Below are positions 36,057 through 46,207 of a stretch of 64,000 nt of DNA, piece after piece (position 1 is the first letter of the stretch; every line of letters starts with the position of its first letter). The position numbers were made by a program, and so were the translations under genes. The notes under the pieces are model-generated. The model saw only the letters and a list, made by a program, of their open reading frames with translations, was not told where the DNA came from and ran no database searches. Location of the stretch: the NCBI RefSeq assembly GCF_014279895.1, contig NZ_CP047954.1, forward strand, positions 248,001 to 312,000, written 5' to 3'. This DNA is from Synechococcus sp. M16.1. GTDB lineage: Bacteria > Cyanobacteriota > Cyanobacteriia > PCC-6307 > Cyanobiaceae.

Positions 36057-37151
36057 TCACCAAAGGCTGCATTGCCCCTGCTGCCTCAGCAGGTGATCAG
36101 CCAGAACGAGTGCCACCATCGCTTCCACCATCGGTACGGCCCGCGGCAGAACGCACGGGTCGTGCCGTCCTTTCCCAGCGAGTGTGGTGGCCTTGCCATC
36201 GGAATCGATGGTCTGCTGCTCTTTGCGGATCGTGGCCGTTGGCTTGAAGGCCACTCGGATCACAATCGGCTCACCATTGCTGATTCCTCCCTGGATGCCC
36301 CCGGAGTTGTTGGTGGCGGTCTTCAGCCGTCCATCGTCGGTCGGCACAAAGGCGTCGTTGTGCTCGCTGCCTTTCAACAGCGTTCCATCGAAACCGGACC
36401 CAATTTCAAATCCTTTGGTGGCCGGCAACGACATCACAGCTTTGGCGAGGTCGGCTTCGAGTTTGTCGAACACCGGCATGCCCAGACCAATGGCGGGATG
36501 GCGCACCACGCATTCGATCACCCCGCCGCAGGAATCACCTTCGCGGCCAATGGCTTCGATGCGCTCAATCATCCGCTCGGCGATCGCTGGCTCGGGACAC
36601 CGAACGATGTTGGCCTCCACATCACTCAGCTGAACCTGCTGTGGGTCGATGCCGGAGGCTTCGATGGTGTGGATCCGCTTCACCCAGGCCAGGATTTCAG
36701 TTCCTGCTGCTTGTTTCAGCAGTTGTTTGGCGATCGCACCTGCAGCGACACGGCCGATGGTTTCCCGCGCTGATGCACGTCCACCACCGCTGCGGGCCTG
36801 GATTCCATACTTCGCCTGGTAGGTGGCATCGGCATGGGAGGGCCGAAAGGCGACCGCCATGTCCTTGTAATCCCCGGGCCGTTGGTCCTTGTTCCGCACG
36901 ACCATGGCAATCGGGGTGCCAAGCGTGGTTTCGCCATCCAGCAGGCCACTGAGAATTTCCACCTGGTCCGCTTCCTTGCGCGGTGTGGTGATGTGGCTTT
37001 GGCCTGGCTTGCGTCGGTCCAGTTCGGCCTGAATCGACTCGACGCTGAGGTTGAGCCGTGGTGGACAGCCCTCAACGATGACCCCCACCCCTCCCCCGTG
37101 GGATTCACCGAAGGTGCTGATCCGGAAGAGGTCGCCGAAGCTGCTGCCCAT
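36057..37151 (-). CDS. aroC: Chorismate synthase
   Basis: AroC forms chorismate from EPSP using reduced FMN, the last step of the shikimate pathway. The 364-residue protein starts [20 protein letters not shown], the canonical N-terminus, with [21 protein letters not shown], the arginine-rich [21 protein letters not shown], and [17 protein letters not shown] in order. An ATG two codons upstream is also possible. It lies 39 bp downstream of the cupin gene on the same strand. Confidence 0.97.
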   Translation of the reverse strand: MGSSFGDLFRISTFGESHGGGVGVIVEGCPPRLNLSVESIQAELDRRKPGQSHITTPRKEADQVEILSGLLDGETTLGTPIAMVVRNKDQRPGDYKDMAVAFRPSHADATYQAKYGIQARSGGGRASARETIGRVAAGAIAKQLLKQAAGTEILAWVKRIHTIEASGIDPQQVQLSDVEANIVRCPEPAIAERMIERIEAIGREGDSCGGVIECVVRHPAIGLGMPVFDKLEADLAKAVMSLPATKGFEIGSGFDGTLLKGSEHNDAFVPTDDGRLKTATNNSGGIQGGISNGEPIVIRVAFKPTATIRKEQQTIDSDGKATTLAGKGRHDPCVLPRAVPMVEAMVALVLADHLLRQQGQCSLW

Positions 37152-37190
37152 GGCCATTGATCGATGCAGTGAGGCTACGAAGCCATCGGT

Positions 37191-37649
37191 TCAGATCAAC
37201 TCCGGATGGGGCAATTTCGGACGTTCTGTCGTGGGATGCTGCCGGGCCATTTCGAAATCACAGAACTCAAATCCCGGCCCGACACAACAGCTCATCAACG
37301 AGTAGTCACCAAGACTCCGCGCCGCCTGCCAGGTGTTGGCGGGAACCACCTGGATGGGGTTGGACGCCTGCAGAGCATCACGTTGCAGCCCTGTGCCATC
37401 GCCCTGGCATTGAAAGAGCTCCAGCGTGGCCCCATCAATGTGCGTCCAGACTTCGTCTCCACCGATCACCCGATGCCAGCAACTGACGGCACCGGCGGGC
37501 AGCAAAAACAGAATGGCCGTCAAGGCAGATCGCTCGGCACCGTCCTGTCGTTGAACTTGGTCTGGACTGCGATGCAGCTCTCGGTACCAGCCCCCCTCTG
37601 GATGGGGCTTTAAGCCGAGGTGCTGGATCAGGGTTTGCGTTTTTGTCAT
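37191..37649 (-). CDS. Cupin-fold protein, DUF985
   Basis: The 152-residue protein shows PHPEGGWYRELHRSPDQV near residues 16-33, then AILFLLPAGAVSCWHRVIGG, DEVWTHIDGATLELF and VPANTWQAARSLGDYSLMSC. This matches DUF985 (cupin superfamily). These proteins are single cupin barrels of unknown substrate; possible metal ligands include the His in CWHR and the Glu of DEVWTH. It is on the minus strand, upstream of aroC, with a gap of 39 bp, so the two are probably co-transcribed. Confidence 0.85.
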   Translation of the reverse strand: MTKTQTLIQHLGLKPHPEGGWYRELHRSPDQVQRQDGAERSALTAILFLLPAGAVSCWHRVIGGDEVWTHIDGATLELFQCQGDGTGLQRDALQASNPIQVVPANTWQAARSLGDYSLMSCCVGPGFEFCDFEMARQHPTTERPKLPHPELI

Positions 37650-37981
37650 GGACGTACAGGGCGTCGTCTCATCCGTTTTGGTTGCTTCTTGGCCCGGCTA
37701 GTCCACAGGACTGTTCAGTCAATGCCGACCAGCAAAAGCGGTTGATTCTTGTGATGTCGAAGTTGCTTCGCTCCCACACTGCTGAGTTGTAGTAGAGCGT
37801 TGCCGAGGTTCAGATCACACTGAGTTGTGCAGAGAGGACCACAGATGGCTCCTCTCTGTTGATGGTTGATTGGATCTCAATTCTGAAAGCACAACAAAAA
37901 GCCCCCTCCGAGGAGGGGGCTTTCCGATTCAGTTGATCTGAATCGTTTTGGCTGTTCCAAAGGGAACAGGGTGATTCCAGA
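37650..37981. other. Gene-free stretch between the cupin gene and psbA
   Basis: This 332-bp stretch holds no supported coding region. Its psbA-proximal half contains four inverted repeats in a row: 37952-37969 (7-bp arms), 37925-37945 (8-bp arms), the terminator at 37898-37923, and 37830-37858 (9-bp arms with an 11-base loop). The promoter of the minus-strand cupin gene should lie around 37660-37760; I saw no convincing -10/-35 there. A small RNA cannot be excluded. Confidence 0.7.
37891..37923 (-). terminator. Rho-independent terminator of psbA
   Basis: On the minus strand a perfect 12-bp hairpin (AAAGCCCCCTCC, loop TC, GGAGGGGGCTTT) is followed by TTGTTG after the T run. It is 59 bp downstream of the psbA stop. 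The symmetric A and T runs mean it could also work in the other direction. Confidence 0.93.
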
Positions 37982-39061
37982 TCAACCGATGGCAGGAGCC
38001 TGCAGAGCCACAGGAGTGGACTCAGCAGCAGCCAGGTCGAGGGGGAAGTTGTGAGCATTGCGCTCGTGCATCACCTCCATGCCGAGGCCGGCACGGTTCA
38101 GCACATCAGCCCAGGTGTTCAGGACGCGGCCCTGACCATCAAGGATGGACTGGTTGAAGTTGAAGCCGTTCAGGTTGAAGGCCATGGTTGACACGCCGAG
38201 GGCGGTGAACCAGATGCCGACAACAGGCCAGGCAGCCAGGAAGAAGTGAAGGCTACGGCTGTTGTTGAAGGAGGCGTATTGGAAGATCAGGCGACCGAAG
38301 TAACCGTGGGCAGCCACGATGTTGTAGGTCTCTTCCTCTTGGCCGAACTTGTAGCCGTAGTTCTGGGACTCAGCCTCGGTGGTTTCACGCACCAAGGAGG
38401 AGGTCACCAGGGAGCCGTGCATGGCGGAGAACAGGCTGCCGCCGAAAACACCTGCGACGCCCAGCATGTGGAAGGGGTGCATCAGGATGTTGTGCTCAGC
38501 CTGGAACACCAGCATGTAGTTGAAGGTGCCAGAAATGCCCAGGGGCATTGCGTCAGAGAAGGAACCCTGACCGAAGGGGTAAACCAGGAAGACAGCGGAG
38601 GCTGCAGCGACAGGTGCGCTGTAGGCAACGCAGATCCAGGGGCGCATGCCCAGGCGGTAGGAGAGTTCCCACTCACGACCCATGTAGGCGTAGATGCCGA
38701 TGAGGAAGTGGAAAACAACCAGCTGGAAGGGGCCGCCGTTGTACAGCCACTCATCGAGGGAAGCAGCTTCCCAGATGGGGTAGAAGTGCAGGCCGATGGC
38801 GTTGCTGGAAGGAACAACAGCACCGGAGATGATGTTGTTGCCGTAGATCAGGGAGCCAGCGACGGGCTCACGGATGCCATCGATGTCGACCGGAGGAGCG
38901 GCGACGAAAGCGATGACGAAGCAGATGGTGGCAGCCAGCAGTGTGGGGATCATCAGCACACCGAACCAACCGACATACAGACGGTTGTTGGTGGAGGTGA
39001 CCCACTCACAGAAGGCCTGCCAGCTGGAAGCGCCGGAGCGCTGCTGGAGGGTGGTGGTCAT
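37982..39061 (-). CDS. psbA: Photosystem II D1 protein PsbA (Glu130, D1:2 type)
   Basis: D1 is a core reaction-centre subunit carrying the Mn cluster ligands and the QB site. The 359-residue precursor has all functional residues in register: Tyr161, Asp170, Glu189, His190, His198, Ser264, His332, Glu333, His337, Asp342 and the mature C-terminus Ala344, followed by a 15-residue extension removed by CtpA. Residue 130 is Glu (GREWELS), which marks the D1:2 high-light form. The gene is divergent from the radical SAM gene at 39233, with 171 bp between starts. Other psbA copies are not in the window. Confidence 0.99.
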   Translation of the reverse strand: MTTTLQQRSGASSWQAFCEWVTSTNNRLYVGWFGVLMIPTLLAATICFVIAFVAAPPVDIDGIREPVAGSLIYGNNIISGAVVPSSNAIGLHFYPIWEAASLDEWLYNGGPFQLVVFHFLIGIYAYMGREWELSYRLGMRPWICVAYSAPVAAASAVFLVYPFGQGSFSDAMPLGISGTFNYMLVFQAEHNILMHPFHMLGVAGVFGGSLFSAMHGSLVTSSLVRETTEAESQNYGYKFGQEEETYNIVAAHGYFGRLIFQYASFNNSRSLHFFLAAWPVVGIWFTALGVSTMAFNLNGFNFNQSILDGQGRVLNTWADVLNRAGLGMEVMHERNAHNFPLDLAAAESTPVALQAPAIG

Positions 39062-39232
39062 GAGAACGGAAAGAAATGTTCCCGGAGGAACGGTTTAAGG
39101 AAGGGCAGGAGAGCCCTGCCTGATCGGGAGTGTAAAGGAAGTTTGCGCTGTGTGTCGCTGGCTTGATGAAGTTGTTGTGAAGAGGCCCTACGCCCCTTTG
39201 GCGGCAGCGCTTGTTAGCGTCCCGAAAGCCTC

Positions 39233-40822
39233 ATGGCAGCTGACGTGGCACCACAACAAGAACGGGTGTTGCTGGTGCGGCTGCCCTGCAATCCGATCTT
39301 TCCGATCGGGCCGATCTATCTCGCCGACCATCTGCACAAATGCTTCCCGGAGATGCCTCAGCGCATCCTGGATCTCGCTGCTCTGCCGGTGCTGGATGTC
39401 CATCGCGTGCTGGACGCCACAGTTGACCAGTTCCAGCCGACGCTGCTGGTCTTCTCGTGGAGAGACATCCAGATCTATGCGCCGGTCGATGGGCGGGGGG
39501 GCAACCCTCTTCAGAATTCGTTCGAGGTCTTCTACGCCCGTAACCCTCTGAAGCGTCTGCATGGAGCCTTGGGTGGGCTGCAGTTAATGAGCAGTCATTA
39601 CGGCGAGCTGCGCAGGAACCAGCGTCTGGTGCGTCAAGGTTTGAAACGTGCACGCCGCCACCAGCCGACGGCCAGAGCTGTGCTGGGCGGTGGAGCTGTC
39701 AGTGTGTTTTACGAGCAACTCGGCAAATCGCTCCCCAAAGGAACGGTGGTCTCTATCGGTGAGGGGGAGCCGCTGCTCGAGAAGTTGATTCAGGGTCACT
39801 CTCTCGAGGGCGAACGATGCTTCGTGGTTGGCGAGAAGCCGCGTTCAGGCCTGATCCATGAGCAGCCGGAAAGTCGGCCCAAAACCGCCTGCAATTACGA
39901 CTACATCGCTTCGATCTGGCCCCAGCTCGACTGGTACCTCGAAGGCGGTGACTTTTACGTAGGAGTTCAGACCAAGCGCGGTTGCCCCCACAACTGTTGT
40001 TACTGCGTCTACACGGTGGTGGAAGGCAAGCAGGTGCGCCTTAACCCCGTGGATGAGGTGGTGAAAGAGATGCGCCAGCTGTACGACCGCGGTGTTCGTG
40101 GTTTCTGGTTCACCGATGCCCAGTTCATACCGGCGCGGCGCTACATCGAAGACGCCAAGGAACTGCTGCGGGCGATCAAGGCTGAAGGGCTGACCGGCAT
40201 TCGTTGGGCCGCCTATATCCGCGCCGACAATCTGGACCCCGAATTGGCCCAGCTCATGGTGGAGACGGGCATGAGCTATTTCGAGATCGGCATTACATCC
40301 GGCTCGCAGGAGCTCGTTCGCAAGATGCGCATGGGCTACAACCTCCGCACCGTCCTGGAGAGTTGCCGGATGCTGGCGGATGCGGGCTTCCGGGATCACG
40401 TGTCGGTGAACTACTCCTTCAACGTGATCGATGAACGACCGGAAACGATCCGGCAGACCGTGGCTTATCACCGAGAGCTGGAGGCCATTTTTGGCGCTGA
40501 TTTGGTGGAGCCAGCGATCTTTTTCATCGGTTTGCAGCCCCACACCCACCTTGAGCAGTACGGGTTTGATCAGGGTCTGATCAAACCGGGTTACAACCCG
40601 ATGAGCATGATGCCTTGGACGGCACGCAAGCTGCTCTGGAACCCCGAGCCGATGGGGAGCACCTTTGGCCGGGTGTGTCTTGAGGCCTTTGATTGCAATC
40701 CTGCGGATTTCGGTCGCACGGTGATGTCACTCCTCGAAAGGGATTACGGAGTGGCTTCGCTTCAGGACGCTCTTCGTGCTCCGGTGGAAGGCCGCAAGGC
40801 GTTGGCAACGGCTGTTCGCTGA
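39233..40822 (+). CDS. B12-binding-type radical SAM protein, photosystem II high-light acclimation type
   Basis: The 529-residue protein has an N-terminal region beginning VLLVRLPCNPIFPIGPIYLA, resembling B12-binding domains, and a radical SAM core with the cluster motif CPHNCCYC (Cys251, Cys255, Cys258) in TKRGCPHNCCYCVYTVVEG. The core continues with FTDAQFIPARRYIEDAKELL and ADNLDPELAQLMVETGMSYF. I recall that cyanobacterial homologues are annotated as a photosystem II high-light acclimation radical SAM protein. Its start 171 bp from psbA, in the opposite direction, fits that. The reaction is not known. The last 61 bp overlap the convergent CPBP gene. Confidence 0.8.
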   Translation: MAADVAPQQERVLLVRLPCNPIFPIGPIYLADHLHKCFPEMPQRILDLAALPVLDVHRVLDATVDQFQPTLLVFSWRDIQIYAPVDGRGGNPLQNSFEVFYARNPLKRLHGALGGLQLMSSHYGELRRNQRLVRQGLKRARRHQPTARAVLGGGAVSVFYEQLGKSLPKGTVVSIGEGEPLLEKLIQGHSLEGERCFVVGEKPRSGLIHEQPESRPKTACNYDYIASIWPQLDWYLEGGDFYVGVQTKRGCPHNCCYCVYTVVEGKQVRLNPVDEVVKEMRQLYDRGVRGFWFTDAQFIPARRYIEDAKELLRAIKAEGLTGIRWAAYIRADNLDPELAQLMVETGMSYFEIGITSGSQELVRKMRMGYNLRTVLESCRMLADAGFRDHVSVNYSFNVIDERPETIRQTVAYHRELEAIFGADLVEPAIFFIGLQPHTHLEQYGFDQGLIKPGYNPMSMMPWTARKLLWNPEPMGSTFGRVCLEAFDCNPADFGRTVMSLLERDYGVASLQDALRAPVEGRKALATAVR

Positions 40823-41634
40823 ATCAGCAGAAGGATCAGCAAACTGAGGATTCCGATGAGTCCGCCCAGAGGATTCGGGGAATGGCCTCCTGGCCCCACC
40901 AACCACGGGGGGGCATTGGGCGATAGCTGAAGCAAGCCGTTCTGAAGCAGAAACCATCCAGCGACAAGCCCGCCATGCAGACCGATGCAGCCCCAAAGTG
41001 ACCCCCGGTCCGATTGACGCTGTCTGGCCAGCACCATTCCCAGTAGAAAAAGGCCGATCAGCAGGCCACCCATGGCCCCCAGCCCCAGGTTGAAGCGTGT
41101 GTGAACGAGGCTGAAGATGCCTGCTTGAGCCCAAGCTGCACGACGCGAGCCAATTATTTCTTGCAGTTCCGTCCAGAGCCAGCTGCGGAAAATCAATTCT
41201 TCTGCGAAGCCAACGCCGAGGCAGAGCAACACGGCATTCGTCAGCTGAGTTGCATCCACTTCGCCCCGCCAATTTCCCGATCCATCGATCAGAACAACAC
41301 TCGTGATCACCATCAGCAGCCCTGCGGCAATGAGCAGACCCTTGAGAAGAGCAGCTGCTGGCGCGGGTTGTTTCTGTGGTTTGGCTCCGCGGATGCCCAG
41401 GGCCGCCCAAGGCCGTGATTCGGACCACCGCAAGGCTGCCCATCGGGGCATCACCAGGAGGAACAGCACAAAACTCAGCACCGTTCCGGTGAGTGAGAGC
41501 TGATCCGTTGGAAGGCCAAGCAGCGTCAGCGGAACAGCGGCAAGCCAGCCCATTGCATAGAGCAGAGGGATGAACAGAACCGTGGGCAGCCAGGCTGGCT
41601 GAAGCAGGAGGAACTTGTTCAGCGGTTGCTGCAT
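40762..41634 (-). CDS. CPBP family intramembrane metalloprotease
   Basis: The 290-residue protein has about eight membrane helices and the CPBP (CAAX protease and bacteriocin-processing) motifs: EELIFRSWLWTELQ with the catalytic Glu pair, FSLVHTRFNLGLGAMGGLLIG with the His, and a further WGCIGLHGGLVAGWF with His. The substrate is unknown; in cyanobacteria such proteins are linked to membrane protein processing. Its 3' end overlaps the radical SAM gene by 61 bp. It starts 4 bp after the clpS stop on the same strand. Confidence 0.85.
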   Translation of the reverse strand: MQQPLNKFLLLQPAWLPTVLFIPLLYAMGWLAAVPLTLLGLPTDQLSLTGTVLSFVLFLLVMPRWAALRWSESRPWAALGIRGAKPQKQPAPAAALLKGLLIAAGLLMVITSVVLIDGSGNWRGEVDATQLTNAVLLCLGVGFAEELIFRSWLWTELQEIIGSRRAAWAQAGIFSLVHTRFNLGLGAMGGLLIGLFLLGMVLARQRQSDRGSLWGCIGLHGGLVAGWFLLQNGLLQLSPNAPPWLVGPGGHSPNPLGGLIGILSLLILLLIQRTAVANALRPSTGARRAS

Positions 41635-41638
41635 CGCT

Positions 41639-41959
41639 CTAGTTCTCAGGCTCGATGGAGCTGGTCAAGCCTTTTGATTTCAGCGTCTCGCAATAGAACT
41701 CAGCCGGTTCGATGTCGCAGACGATCACCAATCCCACTCCAGTGTTGTGGGCTTCCAGCATCACGGCCATGCAGTCCTGCTCGCTGAGTTGAGGCACAAC
41801 CTGCTGCAGGGTGGCCACCACGTATTCCATGGAGTTCACCGGATCGTTGTGGAGCAGCACCTTGTAGCGAGGCGAGCGCTTGCGAACCCGTTCCGGCGCT
41901 TTGTCCAGAACAGCTGCACCACCTGGTTTTTGGCTGGGAGAGTCCACCGCCATGGGCAT
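41639..41959 (-). CDS. clpS: ClpS adaptor protein
   Basis: ClpS brings N-end rule substrates to the ClpAP or ClpCP protease. The 106-residue form begins MPMAVDSPSQKPGGAAVLDK, then RSPRYKVLLHNDPVNSMEYV (the NDP motif of the N-degron pocket) and VMLEAHNTGVGLVIVCDIEP with the conserved His. The frame opens with a GTG at 42010 that overlaps the dapL stop, so the exact start is uncertain; 41959 and 41953 are both plausible. It lies just downstream of dapL and is followed by the CPBP gene. Confidence 0.9.
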   Translation of the reverse strand: MPMAVDSPSQKPGGAAVLDKAPERVRKRSPRYKVLLHNDPVNSMEYVVATLQQVVPQLSEQDCMAVMLEAHNTGVGLVIVCDIEPAEFYCETLKSKGLTSSIEPEN

Positions 41960-42006
41960 TGATCCGAAGCGGTTGAAATCTAAAGGCAATGCGAACGGGG
42001 AGCGGC

Positions 42007-43233
42007 TCACAGGGCTTTGATGCGGGCCATGGCCTCATCCACATTGGCCCGGCTGTTGAAGGCCGACAAGCGGAAATACCCCTCGCCAGCGGCGCCGAAA
42101 CCGCTGCCGGGTGTGCCCACCACGTTGGCTTTGTTGAGCAGATGGTCGAAGAAGCCCCAGGAATCCATGCCCTCAGGGGTCTTGATCCAGACGTAGGGAG
42201 CGTGTTCGCCGCCATAGACGGTGAGGCCTGCAGCACTGAGTTCGCGACGAATGATCGCGGCGTTCTCCATGTAGAAGCGCACCAAGGCCTTCACTTCGGC
42301 CTGACCGGCTTCGGAGTAGACAGCCTCAGCTCCGCGCTGAATGATGTAGCTCACACCGTTGAACTTGGTGCTCTGACGTCGGTTCCACAGGCCCCAGAGT
42401 TCCACCGCTTCGCCGTTGGCCGCTTTGCCTTTCAGCCCTTTGGGCACCACGGTGAAAGCACAGCGGGTGCCGGTGAAGCCAGCATTTTTGGAGAAGGAGC
42501 GGAATTCGATGGCACAGTCACGGGCTCCTTCGATCTCGAAGATGGAGTGAGGGAGTTCCGGGTCCTGGATGAAGGCCTCATAGGCAGCATCGAAGAGGAT
42601 CAGTGCGCCATTGGCGCGGGCGTAGTTCACCCAGGCCTGGAGTTGTTGCCGGGTGGCGACGGCACCGGTGGGGTTGTTGGGGAAGCAGAGGTAGATCAGG
42701 TCGACCGGTTCACTGGGAATCTGCGCTGCAAAGCCGTTGTCTGCGCTGATCGGTAGGTAGGTCAGTCCCGCGTAGCGACCGATCTCTCCGGCTTCCCCGG
42801 TGCGGCCAGCCATCACGTTGCTGTCCACGTACACCGGGTAGACGGGGTCCGTGACGGCCACCTTGTTGCCCTCGCCAAGGATGTCGAGGATGTTGCTGCT
42901 GTCGCACTTGGAGCCGTCGGAAACAAAAATTTCCTCGGCATTGATGTCGCAGCCTCGGGCTTGGAAGTCGTTTTTGGCGATGGCCTCCCGCAGCCAGCCG
43001 TAGCCCTGTTCCGGGCCATAGCCGTGGAAGCCTTCGGCGGTGCCCATCGCATCGATGGCGGTTTTCATGGCTTCACGGCAGGCCAGCGGCAGGGGTTCCG
43101 TGACATCACCGATGCCCAGGCGGATCAGCGCTGCGTCGGGATTGGCGCTGCTGAACGCTTTGACGCGCCGGCCGATCTCAGGGAACAGGTAACCCGCCTT
43201 GAGCTTGAGGTAATTGCCGTTGACCTGAACCAC
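42007..43233 (-). CDS. dapL: LL-diaminopimelate aminotransferase
   Basis: DapL converts tetrahydrodipicolinate directly to LL-diaminopimelate, the short lysine/peptidoglycan route used by cyanobacteria and plants. The 408-residue protein begins with GTG ([20 protein letters not shown]) and has [40 protein letters not shown], and the pyridoxal-phosphate Lys in [16 protein letters not shown]. It is divergent from the radical SAM gene at 43287 with 53 bp between. Its stop overlaps the GTG of the longest clpS frame. Confidence 0.97.
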   Translation of the reverse strand: MVQVNGNYLKLKAGYLFPEIGRRVKAFSSANPDAALIRLGIGDVTEPLPLACREAMKTAIDAMGTAEGFHGYGPEQGYGWLREAIAKNDFQARGCDINAEEIFVSDGSKCDSSNILDILGEGNKVAVTDPVYPVYVDSNVMAGRTGEAGEIGRYAGLTYLPISADNGFAAQIPSEPVDLIYLCFPNNPTGAVATRQQLQAWVNYARANGALILFDAAYEAFIQDPELPHSIFEIEGARDCAIEFRSFSKNAGFTGTRCAFTVVPKGLKGKAANGEAVELWGLWNRRQSTKFNGVSYIIQRGAEAVYSEAGQAEVKALVRFYMENAAIIRRELSAAGLTVYGGEHAPYVWIKTPEGMDSWGFFDHLLNKANVVGTPGSGFGAAGEGYFRLSAFNSRANVDEAMARIKAL

Positions 43234-43286
43234 GGAACCGGAAGCTATTTCTGCGGGGCATCCTGCCGTGTCGGCAGCTCCATACG

Positions 43287-45950
43287 ATGACCTCAGGAGT
43301 CAGGACATCCGACGTGGTCGTCTCATCCCTGGATCAGCCGGTTGATTTCCATGCCCTGGTGGACAGCGGCATCAACAAACCGGCCCGCTACATGGGGCAC
43401 GAGTTAGGGGTTGAACCACGGGATTGGCAGGCAGCGTCGGTTCGCTGGGCGCTCACCTATCCCGAGATCTATGAGGTGGGCTCCAGCAACCTCGGCCACA
43501 TCATTCTCTATTCGATCCTCAATGCCGTCCCTGGGCAGTTGTGTGATCGCGCCTATCTCCCGGCGGCCGATCTGGCTGGCCGCTTGCGGGAGCGCTCCCA
43601 GGCATTGTTTGCGGTGGAAAGCCGTCGGCCCCTGCCCGCTTTCGACATCCTGGGCTTCAGCCTCAGTTACGAACTGGGCGCCACCAACATCCTTGAGATG
43701 CTGGACCTGGCGCAGGTGCCCATCCGCGCCGCTGATCGGGGCGACTTGCCCCTGAGTGATCCTGCAGCACCTCCTCTGATTTTCGCTGGTGGGCCCACCG
43801 CCACCAGCAATCCAGAGCCCTATGCCCCGTTTTTCGACTTCATCGCTCTGGGTGACGGTGAGGAGCTGTTGCCTGAAATCGGTCTGGTGGTAGCGCAAGC
43901 CAAAGCGGATGGATTGACGCGATCGCAATTGCTGCGGGATCTGGCCCAGGTTCCCGGCGTTTACGTGCCTGCGCTCTATGGAACTGGCGCCGATGGGGTC
44001 ACCCTCGAGCCGCTTCATCCTGATTTCCCGGCACGGGTTCTTCGCCGTGTGGCGACGCCAATGCCCCACTACGCCATGGGTCTCGTGCCCCATGTGGAAA
44101 CGGTGCATGACCGTCTCACGGTGGAGATTCGCCGCGGTTGCACCCGGGGTTGTCGCTTCTGCCAGCCCGGAATGTTGACGCGACCGGCTCGGGATGTGGA
44201 ACCCGAAGCGGTGATCGAGGCAGTGGAGACCGGCATGAAACAAACCGGCTACAGCGATTTCTCACTGCTCTCCTTGAGCTGCAGCGACTATCTGGCGCTG
44301 CCGGCGGTGGGGGTGGAGTTGCGCAACCGCTTGGCGGATCAGAACGTCACGCTTCAACTGCCCAGCCAGCGGGTGGATCGCTTCGATGAAGACATTGCCC
44401 ACATCCTTGGCGGCACGCGGAAAGCGGGCCTCACCTTCGCCCCGGAGGCCGGGACACAGCGCCTTCGCGACATCGTCAACAAGGGCCTCACCGATGACGA
44501 CCTGCTGCATGGCATCCGCACGGCTATGCAGAACGGCTACCGCAAGGTGAAGCTGTACTTCATGATCGGCCTCCCCGGTGAGACGGATGCCGATGTTCTC
44601 GGCATTGCCGAGACCTGCGTGATGCTCCAGCAGCGCTGCCGTGACCTGGGTCGGCTGAACCTGAACATCACGATCAGCAATTTCACGCCCAAGCCCCACA
44701 CCCCTTTTCAGTGGCACAGCGTCTCCACGGCTGAGTTTGAGCGGCGCCAGGTGCTGCTCAAGGAGGCCTTCAGGCGTTTGCGCGGTGTGAAGGTGAATTT
44801 CACCGATGTGCGGCTTTCGGCCATGGAGGATTTTGTGGGCCGCAGCGATCGGCGCCTTGCTCCTGTGATCGAGGCGGCCTGGCGGGCCGGTGCCGGCATG
44901 GATGCCTGGTTCGAGTCGCTGGATCGCACCTACGCCGCCTGGACCGGAGCCATCGCGGATGCCGGCCTGGAGGGGCGTTACCGGGAGATGGAGGTGGGGG
45001 GCTGGAGTGCTGTGGCTGCGCTGGATCGGGAGGATCTGGAAGCGTTCTGTGCTCAGCCGCTCCCCTGGGATCACATCGACACCGGCATCGACAAAGCCTG
45101 GCTGGCGGACGATCTGCAACGGGCTCTGGCAGCGGCGGTTGTGCCCGACTGCTCCTTTGATGGTTGCAGCAGTTGTGGGGTCTGCGGCCCGGATCTCGGG
45201 CACAACGTGGTGGTTCCCGCTCCTGAGGTGCCAACCCAGGTGCCGACCCAGGCGCCGCCCAGTGACCGGGTGTGCCGGATCCGGGTGCAATTCGCCAAAA
45301 CGGGATCGATGGCGCTGCTCAGCCATCTTGATCTGATGCGCATGCTGGAGCGGGCCCTGCGTCGCAGTGCGCTTCCGATCAGCTTCACCGGTGGGTTTCA
45401 TCCACTGCCGCGGGTTCAGATCGCTTTGGCACTTCCCCTCGGTGCTGAGGCCCAGAGCGAGTGGATGGATCTGGAATTCACCGAGGCCCTGGATCCCAAC
45501 CACTTCCGCAAGACGCTTCAGCCGTTACTGCCGGAGGGCATTCAGCTGCTGGCGGCAGGCGAGGTCCCCGTCAGTGGCAAGAGCCTTTCGCAAGAACTGA
45601 CGGGGGCCATTTGGTGTTTTGATCTCGTGCCGCAGGAGCAGGACCCAGCGTCATTGGATTGGAATGCGGCGGTGGATCAGCTCCTGCAGGCCACAACCTT
45701 GGTGTGGCACGACACCGATAAGAAGGGCCGCCCTCGGGAACGGGATTGCCGCCCCGCCTTGAAGGCGCTGCAGGTGACGGATCAGAACGCCAATGGATCC
45801 GTTCGGCTTCGCTTGGAAGCGGCGGTGGATGAGATGGGTCGAAGCTTGCGCCCTGCTCAGATTCAGTACTGGCTGGCTGAGACCGTTGGTCAGCCCTTGC
45901 AGGTGCAACGCTTGGCGCGAGAGGCCCTGCTCCTCAGTGCGCAGTGCTAA
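43287..45950 (+). CDS. TIGR03960-type radical SAM protein fused to a DUF2344 domain
   Basis: This 887-residue protein has a B12-binding-like N-terminal region ([40 protein letters not shown]), a radical SAM core with CTRGCRFC near residue 284 ([20 protein letters not shown]), and a C-terminal DUF2344 domain starting [20 protein letters not shown] near residue 661. Between them is a second cysteine cluster, [16 protein letters not shown] (near residues 620-636), which could bind iron-sulfur or zinc. The family is conserved in many bacteria and is of unknown reaction. The ATG at 43287 is divergent from dapL. RNase E follows after a 257-bp leader. Confidence 0.85.
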   Translation: MTSGVRTSDVVVSSLDQPVDFHALVDSGINKPARYMGHELGVEPRDWQAASVRWALTYPEIYEVGSSNLGHIILYSILNAVPGQLCDRAYLPAADLAGRLRERSQALFAVESRRPLPAFDILGFSLSYELGATNILEMLDLAQVPIRAADRGDLPLSDPAAPPLIFAGGPTATSNPEPYAPFFDFIALGDGEELLPEIGLVVAQAKADGLTRSQLLRDLAQVPGVYVPALYGTGADGVTLEPLHPDFPARVLRRVATPMPHYAMGLVPHVETVHDRLTVEIRRGCTRGCRFCQPGMLTRPARDVEPEAVIEAVETGMKQTGYSDFSLLSLSCSDYLALPAVGVELRNRLADQNVTLQLPSQRVDRFDEDIAHILGGTRKAGLTFAPEAGTQRLRDIVNKGLTDDDLLHGIRTAMQNGYRKVKLYFMIGLPGETDADVLGIAETCVMLQQRCRDLGRLNLNITISNFTPKPHTPFQWHSVSTAEFERRQVLLKEAFRRLRGVKVNFTDVRLSAMEDFVGRSDRRLAPVIEAAWRAGAGMDAWFESLDRTYAAWTGAIADAGLEGRYREMEVGGWSAVAALDREDLEAFCAQPLPWDHIDTGIDKAWLADDLQRALAAAVVPDCSFDGCSSCGVCGPDLGHNVVVPAPEVPTQVPTQAPPSDRVCRIRVQFAKTGSMALLSHLDLMRMLERALRRSALPISFTGGFHPLPRVQIALALPLGAEAQSEWMDLEFTEALDPNHFRKTLQPLLPEGIQLLAAGEVPVSGKSLSQELTGAIWCFDLVPQEQDPASLDWNAAVDQLLQATTLVWHDTDKKGRPRERDCRPALKALQVTDQNANGSVRLRLEAAVDEMGRSLRPAQIQYWLAETVGQPLQVQRLAREALLLSAQC

Positions 45951-46207
45951 TTTGGCTACAGAACCGGTGTTTAGTCCATCGGGACCAACCTTGTTCCGGT
46001 CTTGTCTGATCCAACACGGATATCGAGGTCCACATCACGGCTTGCACGGTGGTCTTTTTTGGAACCCCCAAGCCTGAGTCATAGGAGTTCTTGCTCCGCA
46101 ACCTTTTGGTCTTGCTGACCAGCTCAGATCTTTCCATCAACCCGTGAGGGAGAACCGGCAGGTTCCTCAACGGATTTGGCCCTCAATCGGGCTCAACCAG
46201 TCCTGTT
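45951..46207 (+). promoter_or_regulatory. Long 5' leader region of rne
   Basis: The 257-bp gap has a weak stem (CCAC at 46030-46033, GTGG at 46049-46052) followed by TCTTTTTT, which could end the radical SAM transcript. I saw no coding frame worth reporting. RNase E is known in other bacteria to control its own mRNA through its leader, so this stretch is a candidate autoregulatory region, by inference only. Confidence 0.35.

Noticed and set aside
44262-45503. Minus-strand frame of 413 codons
   Set aside because: It is antisense to the radical SAM-DUF2344 gene and looks like random composition.
46030-46060. Stem with T run as a true terminator
   Set aside because: The stem has only four pairs, too weak to call a terminator with confidence.
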